DNA of 7,990 nt from CAJXJP01 sp034111025 (lineage in GTDB: Bacteria > Patescibacteriota > Gracilibacteria > BD1-5 > UBA6164): assembly GCA_034111025.1 (NCBI GenBank), contig JAWUYB010000008.1, positions 1-7,990 on the forward strand, written 5' to 3'. The notes under the pieces are model-generated. The model ran no database searches, had not been told where the DNA came from, and saw nothing but the letters and a program-made list of their open reading frames with translations. Below, in pieces: positions 1 to 7,562 of the stretch; positions within the stretch are counted from its first letter, which is position 1, and each line of letters starts with the position of its first letter. Made by a program: the position numbers and the translations under genes.

Positions 1-3
1 CTT

Positions 4-32
4 AGAATCTAAAGTCAAATGCAACTTTTAGA
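4..32 (+). repeat. Left terminal inverted repeat of the IS30 element
   Basis: Positions 4-32 match the reverse complement of 1123-1151 at 24 of 29 bases. The five mismatches are all clustered at 12-16. The conserved blocks are an outer AGAATCTA and an inner AAATGCAACTTTTAGA. Confidence 0.85.
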
Positions 33-1079
33 ATTATGGTTAAACACTTCATTAGGAGAAAGAAATCAAAGTCTTTCTCTCGGTCTATTATTAATGAGAG
101 CTACATATTTTTGTAGCTCTTTTTCTTCTAAAAACTCAAAATCAGATCATTTTGGAAGAAACTGTCTGAGAAGTCAGTTAGTGTTTTCATTAGTTCATCT
201 CTCCCAAGAACAATAAGGATGAGCAAAATAAGTAGTAATATTAAGTTCTCTTTCAATATCATAATGATGTGCAAATTCCCTTCAGTTATCAAAAGTCATA
301 CTCTTTTTCTTGTATTTTGGAAATCATTGAAATGCCGCAATAGTAGCATCAGCTAAACTTCATGCCTGTGCATTAGGAAGTACTCGTGCTATTAAAAAGC
401 CACTTCTTCTCTCTACATGAGTGAGAATACATTTTTTTGTAACGGTTTTTCTTTTTCACACTACTGTATCAGATTCCCAATGTCCCAAAGTAGTTCTGTT
501 CTCTATACTCTTAGGCCTTTTATCTATACTTCTTCTATTAGCTATTTGGTATTTTTGTTTTCTTTTATGTTGATATTTTTTACCTTTTCTTCTAAAAAAC
601 TTTTTAATTAGCTCAGGATGAGTATTATATATGTAGCTGTAGATGGTGTCTTTACTCAGTCTTTCATCGGTCATGAGAGCCCACCTTCAGCTTATTTGTT
701 CGGGAGAATAATACTCTTTTACTCTCTTGTGAATATAATCTTCTAAAGCTGATCATTTTTCAATCCTACAATACCTAACCGAAGCTTCGCTTCGTCTTAA
801 TACACGTTTTAAAAATACAGTTCTCGCTGAGAATTGTATTTTTCTTTTTCATTCTTTTCTAAGATAATCTTCTTTATTATCTGTAATTCATCATTTTCAT
901 CATGTATACCTATACATTATTTCATTATATTTTACGTCATTGTTGCTCAATAATCTGTAAATAGTAGATTTATGTCTTCATATTTTTAAAGCTGTCTGAG
1001 GAATACTATTTCATTCTTTCAATAATATTCTTATTTCATATATTTCTCATTCACTTAATTGTTTATTTCATTTATTCAT
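9..1079 (-). CDS. IS30-family DDE transposase (code 25)
   Basis: This 356-aa protein would catalyse cut-out and insertion of the element through an RNase-H-fold DDE core. The N-terminal part (about 1-50) reads as a helix-turn-helix DNA-binding region, with KIGRHKSTIYRLL at about 32-44. The catalytic core shows D204 in GHWESDTVVG, D264 in FDNGREF and E298 in NENTNG; the 33 residues between D264 and E298 match the IS30 D-D(33)E spacing. Length is normal for the family. Of its 23 glycines, 20 are coded by TGA, including the Gly after D264-N265. The ATG at 1079 is preceded in frame by a TAA, and no Shine-Dalgarno sequence is visible. A TATAAT-like -10 lies at 1113-1108, but I found no convincing -35. 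The stop is TAG; an earlier TGA is read as Gly355. Residues about 79-106 look unlike the usual family linker and coincide with two palindromes. The gene appears intact. Confidence 0.95.
779..844. repeat. Pair of palindromes inside the transposase gene
   Basis: Two hairpin-forming sequences lie close together inside the coding region. One is the perfect 10-bp palindrome CGAAGCTTCG at 780-789, followed by a further CTTCG at 790-794. The other is a long hairpin, 811-825 pairing with 829-843 around a 3-base loop, with 15 pairs of which one is G-T. The segment codes for about residues 79-106, between the DNA-binding and DDE domains, and includes the odd basic/serine stretch RRSEAS. It may be an in-frame palindromic insertion or simply a structured part of the linker; family alignment would decide. 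Confidence 0.6.
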
Positions 1080-1122
1080 ATCACGAAAATTAATTATATT
1101 CTTTTAGATTATATATCATTTC

Positions 1123-1151
1123 TCTAAAAGTTGCATTTCGTGGTAGATTCT
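1123..1151 (-). repeat. Right terminal inverted repeat of the IS30 element
   Basis: This is the inverted partner of 4-32, with 24 of 29 bases identical. It lies upstream of the transposase start on the coding strand, about 44 bp from the ATG. Confidence 0.85.
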
Positions 1152-1163
1152 AGCCTTAGAATA

Positions 1164-1191
1164 TTGATTTAATTATAATAAGTATTATAAT
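1164..1191 (+). promoter_or_regulatory. Sigma-70-like promoter for the HD/rib cluster
   Basis: TTGATT at 1164-1169 and a perfect TATAAT at 1186-1191 are separated by 16 bp, and the -10 lies 31 bp before the ATG of the HD-domain gene. In AT-rich DNA chance matches are common, but both boxes and the spacing are good. It sits just outside the right end of the IS, so the cluster is probably still transcribed despite the insertion. Confidence 0.6.
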
Positions 1192-1222
1192 ATATATAAT
1201 TTTACACTTAATACATAATACA

Positions 1223-2194
1223 ATGAATTCGTTTCAACTACAAAATAGTGAAATTGAGTCTCGTAAAAATGATATTATACAAACCGTCTATGAAAAAATA
1301 CTTCAACCTCTATTAATATCTGAAAGTAATACTTTTTCAGAATTAAAAAGAAAAATTGATATATTAAATGGTACTTTTTCTCACGTTCAAAAAATGTTTT
1401 CTGGAAGATTAAGAGATAATTGAGAAGATGCATTTATTCATCAAATAGAAGTAGTAGAATTACTATTTCAATACTCTGAAAATCCTACATTTGAAAAAGT
1501 ATTAATTCTATTAGAACATGACACTATTGAAGATACTGATATTTCGATTAGTTGAATGAGAGAGAGCCATAAAGATGATAATGTAGTATTTTCTGTTGCT
1601 TTAATGACTAAAAAACCGTTTACTGAATATATAGATAATCCTGAAGATTTTAAAATATTCAACAATATTAAAAAAATGTGAATATTAAATATAAAGTGAA
1701 ATATTAATGATAGTTTTAATGATAGACTTATAGAAAATAATATCACAAAAGATGAAAAATTAAGTCATGAATTATATGAAGAATTGTGAAGTAATTATAA
1801 ATCAATAAGAAATAAAGATTATTTTAAAAATATTCAATCTTATAAATCTTTCTTAGAACATGCACTAAGAATAAATATAAATGAAGGATTTCAATTAAGC
1901 TTAGAAGAGATAGAAACCAATATAATTAATGCTCTTGAATGTAAGCTTATAGATAGATTGCATTGAATCATCACATTATGAAACTGTAGCTTAGTTAAAA
2001 TTAAAAGAAAAATAATTGAAACTGAAATATATTTTGAAGATATTGCTTTAAACTATTTCCCTAAATTATGGGTAAAAATTGAAATTGAATTAGAAAAAAT
2101 AAAAATAGTAGCTTTAAATAGAGAAAAAGAATGAATAACTTGAAACGTTTCTAAAATTTTATCTAATCCATCTCAAATAAATCTAGAAATATAA
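1223..2194 (+). CDS. HD-domain protein of RelA/SpoT hydrolase type
   Basis: This 323-aa protein carries the signature of the (p)ppGpp-hydrolase HD domain of RelA/SpoT/MESH1 proteins. R64 and H73 lie in RLRDNGEDAFIHQ, followed by H99-D100 and E103-D104 in LEHDTIEDTD, and D244-R245 in KLIDRLHG; these match the metal- and substrate-binding positions of that family. Two things are odd. H99-D100 and D244 are about 144 residues apart instead of the usual 65 or so, implying an insertion of nearly 80 residues. The Asn normally four residues after the last Asp is Gly248, coded by TGA. No nucleotide synthetase, TGS or ACT domain follows, so by analogy it would be a stand-alone hydrolase of (p)ppGpp or a related nucleotide. 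A different phosphohydrolase substrate is possible. It is the first gene after the promoter, 71 bp ahead of ribE on the same strand. Nine of 12 glycines are TGA. No Shine-Dalgarno sequence is visible. Confidence 0.78.
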
Positions 2195-2235
2195 TAAAAA
2201 CATTTTAAAATATTAATTTTCTAAATATAATAGTG

Positions 2236-2252
2236 ACTATATTTTATATAGT
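2236..2252 (+). promoter_or_regulatory. Small inverted repeat in the ribE leader
   Basis: ACTATAT and ATATAGT (7 bp each, 3-base spacer) form an inverted repeat 13 bases before the ribE start. TAGTGA also occurs directly repeated at 2231 and 2249. A TATAAT lies at 2226-2231 but has no good -35. This could be an operator or a weak internal promoter; in such AT-rich DNA it may also be chance. Confidence 0.25.
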
Positions 2253-2265
2253 GATTATTATATTT

Positions 2266-2841
2266 ATGTTTTCAGGAATAATTCAAGCAAAATCAAAAAT
2301 AATATCAGCAGAAAATGGGAATTTTATTATTGAAAATAATTTCTGAAAAGAGTTAGAAATATGAGAAAGTATAGCTCATGATGGAACATGTATGACAATA
2401 ACTTCCTTCGATAAAGATACTTATAGTTTTTTTACAATGCAAGAATCACTCAGATTAACAAATTTTTCTCAGAAAGAAAAATGAAGTTACTTTAATGTAG
2501 AAAGAAGTTTAAAGTTAAATGATGCTGTTAACTGACATTTTGTAACTGGACATATTGATACATTATGAACAATTACTAAAATTATTAAAAATAGTGATGA
2601 TTCTATAGAAATATTCACAAGTTTTCCTAAAAAATTTAAAAATAATATTATAGATAAATGAAGTATAACTATTAATTGAGTGAGTTTAACTATATGTAAA
2701 AACTGAATTGATTATTTATCTGTTTCAATTATCCCACATACTCAAGATGTTACAAACCTTTGATTATTAGAAGTTTGAAATAATGTAAATTTAGAATTTG
2801 ATATGATTTGAAAGTATATAAATAAAATTCATTCAAAATAA
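2266..2841 (+). CDS. ribE: Riboflavin synthase, alpha chain
   Basis: This 191-aa cytoplasmic enzyme converts two 6,7-dimethyl-8-ribityllumazine molecules to riboflavin plus the pyrimidinedione product. It has the two tandem lumazine-binding repeats of the family. The first (about 1-88) contains the diagnostic start MFSGII with F2, and GESIAHDGTCMTI with C42 at the conserved Cys position. The second follows NGHFVTGHID (89-98), with KGSITINGVSLTI around 131-143, IPHT at 156-159, and a C-terminal KYI. Length is slightly below the usual 200-215 aa. The start is fixed by the invariant MF(S/T)GI motif. Eleven of 15 glycines are TGA, several in conserved motifs, so the gene looks active and not decayed. 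It follows the HD gene by 71 bp and precedes ribH by 66 bp, so it is probably cotranscribed. No FMN riboswitch was recognised upstream. Confidence 0.95.
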
Positions 2842-2907
2842 ACAATAATTAAGTTTAAAATAAGGTAAAAAAATAATATTATATCAATACATTATAACTA
2901 AGAAAAT

Positions 2908-3354
2908 ATGTCACATTATACTATCGAAAAAGAAGATTACTCTACACTTGATAAAAATATATCAATTGCTATAATAACAGCACAATTCAATAAAAATTTT
3001 ACTGATCAATTAGAATTACTAAATAAAGATTTCTTTATTCAAGAATGATTTAATAATATTAAAACATATCAAGTTCCCTGAGCATATGAAATCCCATGAA
3101 TAGCTAAACAACTTATTGATAAAAAGAAAGTTGATTTAATTATTTGTTTGTGAGTAGTTATTAAATGAGATACTCCTCATTTCGATTATGTTTGTTCTGA
3201 GAGTGCTAGATGAATAATGAATTTAACAATACAATCAAATATACCTATTATGAATGGTATACTTACTTGTTTTTCAGAAAAACAAGTAAGTGAAAGACTA
3301 AAACCAGTCTATGCTTTATCAGGATTAAATACACTCGTTGCATATAACCAATAA
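2908..3354 (+). CDS. ribH: 6,7-dimethyl-8-ribityllumazine synthase
   Basis: This 148-aa enzyme condenses 5-amino-6-ribitylaminouracil with 3,4-dihydroxy-2-butanone 4-phosphate to give the lumazine substrate of riboflavin synthase. Family motifs are clear: the early ITAQFN with aromatic F27, VPGAYEIP (56-63), GVVIKGDTPHFDYVC (82-96) with the proposed catalytic H91, and a late R130. G58, G82 and G87 are all coded by TGA; six of eight glycines use it. One deviation is PIMNGILT, where most bacterial enzymes have Phe before Gly; here it is N116, which lies at the substrate pocket in the family and may alter it. Length is normal (150-160 aa). ribF-like follows after only 3 bp, so the two are almost certainly translated from the same message. 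No Shine-Dalgarno sequence is visible. Confidence 0.95.
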
Positions 3355-3357
3355 AAT

Positions 3358-4107
3358 ATGGTAAAAATAATTAAAGGAGAGGTCGTACATTGAAATCAAA
3401 TAGGACGTATACTTGGTTTTCCTACAGCAAATATCAAAATTGAGCCTTGAATAGTTGATGATTGAGTATATAAAGTAAATATAATTTTAGAAAAAAAATT
3501 GTATCATTGAGCTGCAACTTATTTAGAAAAGAAATGAGTATTTGAAGTTCATATTTTTAATTTCAATCAAGATATCTATTGAAAGAAATTAAAAATAATA
3601 ATTTTTGATAAAATTAGAAATAATAAACAATTTAGTTCTGAAGATGAGTTAAAACAACAAATAAAAATAGATATTATCACAATTAAAAATTTAAAAGATT
3701 ATGTATTAACTTTTTGAACTTTTGATATCATACATCCCTGACATGAATATTTTTTACGAAAATCAAAGTTTTATTGAGATAGACTTGTTACAATTGTAGC
3801 TACAGATAAAAATGTGGAAAAGTTTAAAAAACATAAATCTTCAAATACAATAACTCGTAGATTGCAAGATGTAAAGGATTTAAAAATTGCCGATATTGTA
3901 AGTCCAGGTAATGAGGAAAATCCACTTATATGGATAAAATTATATATGCCAAAAGTTATATGTTTATGATATGATCAAATAGGTTTTTCACAAAAATTGG
4001 AAGATTATATCAAAGAGGAAAAATTAAATATTTATGTAAAACGTATTAAACCATATAAACAAGATAAATTTAAGTCATCAATTATTAAAAAACAAAAAAA
4101 GAGATAA
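3358..4107 (+). CDS. Riboflavin kinase fused to RibL/TagD-like FAD synthetase
   Basis: This 249-aa protein probably phosphorylates riboflavin to FMN and adenylylates FMN to FAD. Residues 1 to about 112 are a riboflavin kinase: GRILGFPTAN (16-25), GVY at 36-38, the likely catalytic E63 in EVHIFNF, then IYGKKL and a KIR motif. The usual NIG-RPTF loop is shortened or degenerate. Residues about 116-249 are a nucleotidyltransferase with FGTFDIIHPGH (119-129, HxGH catalytic motif) and a CLGYDQ motif near 201-206, most like archaeal FAD synthetase RibL and the TagD group. The order is the reverse of standard bacterial RibF (adenylyltransferase first, kinase last), and the transferase half is of a different subfamily. 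Cytidylyltransferase or another nucleotide specificity cannot be excluded. The gene starts 3 bp after ribH and its stop lies inside the terminator hairpin. Ten of 15 glycines are TGA. Confidence 0.88.
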
Positions 4108-4129
4108 GTATGAACTTATCTCTTTTTTT
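4094..4129. terminator. Bidirectional intrinsic terminator between convergent genes
   Basis: A perfect 16-bp stem (4094-4109 with 4114-4129) closes a 4-base ATGA loop. The stem has a GAGATAAGT core flanked by a run of seven A on one side and seven T on the other, so each strand reads a hairpin followed by a U tract; the minus strand continues with more T after one G. The plus-strand stop TAA (4105-4107) is inside the 5' arm and the minus-strand stop (4128-4130) overlaps the end of the other arm. Confidence 0.92.
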
Positions 4130-7100
4130 AATCTTTTATCCTAAATAAGACTTTATATCAATGTGGGGCAAAGTTTGATAAAATATTATATAACTCTTGC
4201 ATATTTCAGTGTATTTCTGGTTTTTCAGCAATATAATTATAAATAGGGATTAAGTATCTATATTCATCGTTATTAATTTTACTATCTTGTATTAATCTGA
4301 AAATTCTATTATAACATATACCTAACTTATGTTGTTTTGTATCAGTAATTCAGTCTATATTATATGAATTATAATTAACTCATGCTAATTTTAGATACAT
4401 AGTATAATCTTCTTCAGTTTTATCAGATTTACTAAAATCTTCCCTAGCTAATTGTAGACAAATACTATCCGTTGAAACAAGCTCTAATTTATCCGAAGTA
4501 AATGTTTTTAATAATCATTCATATCTTTTAGTTAAATTTCTCCTCGGATCATTATCAATAGTGGCTGCATTTAAATCTACAAGAAAATAATTTAATCATA
4601 ACTTCTTCATATTATCAACTGTTTCATCTGGTGTTTTACCTTTCACATAAGTATCAAACTGAACAACAAGAGCATCTTCTAATATTCTTTTATTATTTTC
4701 TGATATATAATATTTTAAAAATGTTCAAATTCTATATATACTTTTAGTATTTTTAAATTCTTGAGTGGGGTGAGTTATTCATTCATATATATTCATGAGT
4801 GACTTACTTATATCTTTATGATATTTAGAAAGACTTTGATCATTTCTTAATTTTCTTAAATTTCAAACTAAATTTTCTATATTATTAATATTAATTTTTT
4901 GAAAAATTGTTTGTGATGAATTGCCTTGATTATTAATTGCTTCTATTAACTTTATAGTATTTTTTGTTAAATTATTTTTTATAAATTCTGTTTTTTTTGT
5001 ATGTTCAATATTTAATTCAAAAACTATTTTTAAATATTCTTGGTGATATAAATATGGAGCCTCTATAGAAGTCACATCTCAAGATTTAAACTCTTTATAA
5101 GATGCAGATTTTAAATTTTTAAAAGCATGTGGAAAACTAGATGAAAAAAAGTATATAGAAATAATTGTTAATATAACAAGTGATCCTAATAATTTTGATT
5201 GTTTTTCTTTTTCTTCAGATTCATCACTATAAGAACATCAATAGAATAAACCTAAACCAATAATTAATAAAAAGCAAAAATACATAACAATTCAATACCA
5301 TACAATTCAATATGCAGCAATGGTCCAAAGGAATACATAAAAGAATGTAAATACTGAAATATATTTAAATAAAGTTCATTTTCATGAATCTTTTACTGAA
5401 TATAAAAAATAGAATAAAGGTATAATGAAACCAATAAGTAATATTAAATATCAGCCTGGTAAGTTATATTTTGATAATATACTTGTTAAATATATACCTG
5501 TAGAAGGTATTATAAATAATATTAAAGCAACTATAAATAGAGCTAATACACCAAGGTATCAATATTTATTTCTGAATGGTAAAAATAATAATATTAGAGG
5601 TAATAATGCTAGATAGATATATGTTATATCTGTAAATTCTCATTTTTGATTAACTTGCATTGTTAAATTCCATGGAAGTTTAACATAGTTATTAATTCAC
5701 TCTTCATAACCAAAATATCTTCAGAAGTCTTCATTTGAAGTAGTACCTGAAGCTGACATTCTTTCAGATGTAGATTTTTCTTTAATTTTTTCTAATTCTT
5801 TTTCAGTATGTATATCTGAATAATCAACTTTTAGGTATTCTTTATTTCCTGATATCAATGCCGAGATATTTAATGTATCAGATTTAGAATAATTGAATAT
5901 AAACCAAGGTAATAAAGCAATTATAATTCACATTAATATAGAAAGGAATTTTATAAAAAATCCTTTTATTTTTTCTTTATTTAATATTAATGAATATATA
6001 AATAGAACTATTCAAATAATTCAAGTTAGTAATGAAAAATTATTTATAAAGATAATATCAGTATGAGGATATGATACATTCATTAATTTCCAAAGTCAGA
6101 ATTTAGTAAATATAGCAAAATATATTCCTAAATAACCTAGGAGTGCAAAAAATCAAAGTCTAGCATAAAATAATAATGCAAATAACCCTGAAATTAATAA
6201 TAATGTTGTAAATTTAATACTAAAAGCAAAACCTAAAATTATTCAAACTAATAAATAATATATATATTTAGATCAAATTGTTGTATTTTTATTTCCTAAA
6301 AATGATAAAAATTTATTTTTAAAACTAGTTTCATCAGTATTTAATAATAATTTTAAGATTAAATACATTGCCGATATGCTCACAAAGTATAGACCTGGAT
6401 CTAATTTCATATCTTTAGCTTGTTCAAAAATAAACATTGGCATAGCTATAAATATAGTAGATAATAATAATGGTATATTTATAAAAAACTTCTTTACTTT
6501 AGATTTTAATAAATCAGAGAAAATAGCAATCATTAATATAAATGATAGTATTCATCCTACATTATTTAGGAAAAAAGCTTGAGTGGGTGAATTAAAAATA
6601 TATCAGATACCTGTAAAAGTTTCCCAAGAAAACATATTAGTTACATTAAATATCCTTCATGATTCAGCTAATAACTGTCCGTAATTCATATATGCTCCTA
6701 GATCATCCCAACCAATTGGAAAAGGTCTGAAAATACTAATTAAATTTACTGATAATAATAATGTAGACAGTATAAATAAAAATTCAGTTGAAAGTAATTT
6801 TAAACCATATCACTCTGATTTAGAAAATTCAAATCTATAATTAATAAAATAAATCATATATTCTAATAATGTCTTCCATGATATTATTATATATAACAAT
6901 AAAACTCATATAATACTATATATATTATAAAATCATAACATTCCTATAATAACAATAGTTGTTAATACTATAAAAAAACCGAATATTAAACTGATTATAT
7001 TTTTAAATGTATCATTCTCACTTTCAAATCAATTAATATTTCATAAAATAATTTTTCATATTGAAATACTAATTAATACAAATATTAGTGGCAATATTAA

Positions 7101-7415
7101 AAATCATATTATTTTAAAAAATAATATGATTCACATTGCAAAACTCATATTTTGAAGTATGAAAAACATTCCTGATAATACTAATAAATTTATAGCTCAA
7201 AATCATAATACTGTCAGTAAGCTATATGAAACTTTATCTTCTGAATGATTTGTAACTTGAAAATATTTATATATTCAATATATAAATCAAATAATTAATA
7301 TATATAAAGTATATCAATTAAAATTTTCAATATGATTAAATTTAAAATAATATTGTTGAATAATAAATAAACTAAACATAAATAATAGTAAAATTTTCGC
7401 TAAATATCCTAACAT
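4128..7415 (-). CDS. Large GT-C-like membrane glycosyltransferase (putative)
   Basis: This is one uninterrupted 1095-aa reading frame once UGA is Gly (more than 40 TGA codons). The first 750 or so residues are mostly hydrophobic segments, more than a dozen probable membrane helices. They are broken by a loop with PFPIGWDDLGAY (D237-D238), which resembles the acidic first-loop motif of GT-C enzymes such as PMT and ArnT. A second, polar loop lies at about 510-598. The C-terminal 340 residues (about 755-1095) are hydrophilic, presumably outside the membrane, and include YFLVDLNAATIDNDPRR near 944-960. Such enzymes move a sugar from a polyprenyl-phosphate donor to a protein or lipid acceptor; the donor and acceptor here are unknown. 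The start at 7415 is the first ATG after an in-frame TAA, with no Shine-Dalgarno sequence. It is divergent from a flippase gene, which supports a role in surface glycan assembly. Membrane topology fits well, but the family assignment rests on weak motifs. Confidence 0.6.
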
Positions 7416-7469
7416 AGTTGTAAATTAAAAATATATTTTAAAAAGTTTACAAAATATATTAAAACTCGC

Positions 7470-7485
7470 AATACTTTTAAGTATT
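7470..7485. promoter_or_regulatory. Palindrome in the divergent intergenic region
   Basis: AATACTT and AAGTATT flank two T bases, making a 16-base near-palindrome about midway between the divergent glycosyltransferase and flippase starts (7416-7562). A second small hairpin, AAAAAC with GTTTTT, lies at 7493-7512. Either could be an operator or promoter-associated structure. No convincing -35/-10 pair was found for either gene, and chance is possible at this base composition. Confidence 0.25.
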
Positions 7486-7562
7486 TAATGTTAAAAACTC
7501 TTTGTAGTTTTTATATTTATTTGTATAGTTAATGACGTATTAATTTCATATTAAAAAACATC

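Larger units (their letters stand above)
1..1154 (-). mobile_element. IS30-family insertion sequence, apparently complete
   Basis: A single minus-strand transposase is bounded by imperfect inverted repeats at 4-32 and 1123-1151, an arrangement typical of IS30 elements, which are usually about 1-1.25 kb. The transposase stop codon (9-11) lies inside the left repeat. The right end stops about 10 bases before the promoter of the HD-domain gene. The outer left edge cannot be fixed because the window begins there, so target-site duplication cannot be judged properly. The gene is intact only with UGA read as Gly, so the element is adapted to this genetic code. Confidence 0.88.

Noticed and set aside
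1080..1122. Outward or transposase promoter within the right end of the IS
   Set aside because: A TATAAT-like -10 is present on the minus strand at 1113-1108, but no acceptable -35 lies at the right distance, so I did not list it as a feature.
2195..2265. FMN riboswitch upstream of ribE
   Set aside because: The 71-base gap is too short for the RFN element (over 100 nt) and shows none of its conserved G-rich segments.
5425..5616. Small plus-strand ORF opposite the glycosyltransferase gene
   Set aside because: It is antisense to a continuous 1095-codon gene, resembles no protein, and is explained by the AT-rich composition. The same holds for plus-strand 6376-6582, for 19-216 and 417-611 (antisense to the transposase), and for minus-strand 1468-1746 (antisense to the HD gene).
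7416..7562. tRNA, small RNA or clear divergent promoters in this intergenic region
   Set aside because: No cloverleaf, no T-loop motif and no convincing -35/-10 pairs were found; only short AT-rich inverted repeats are visible.
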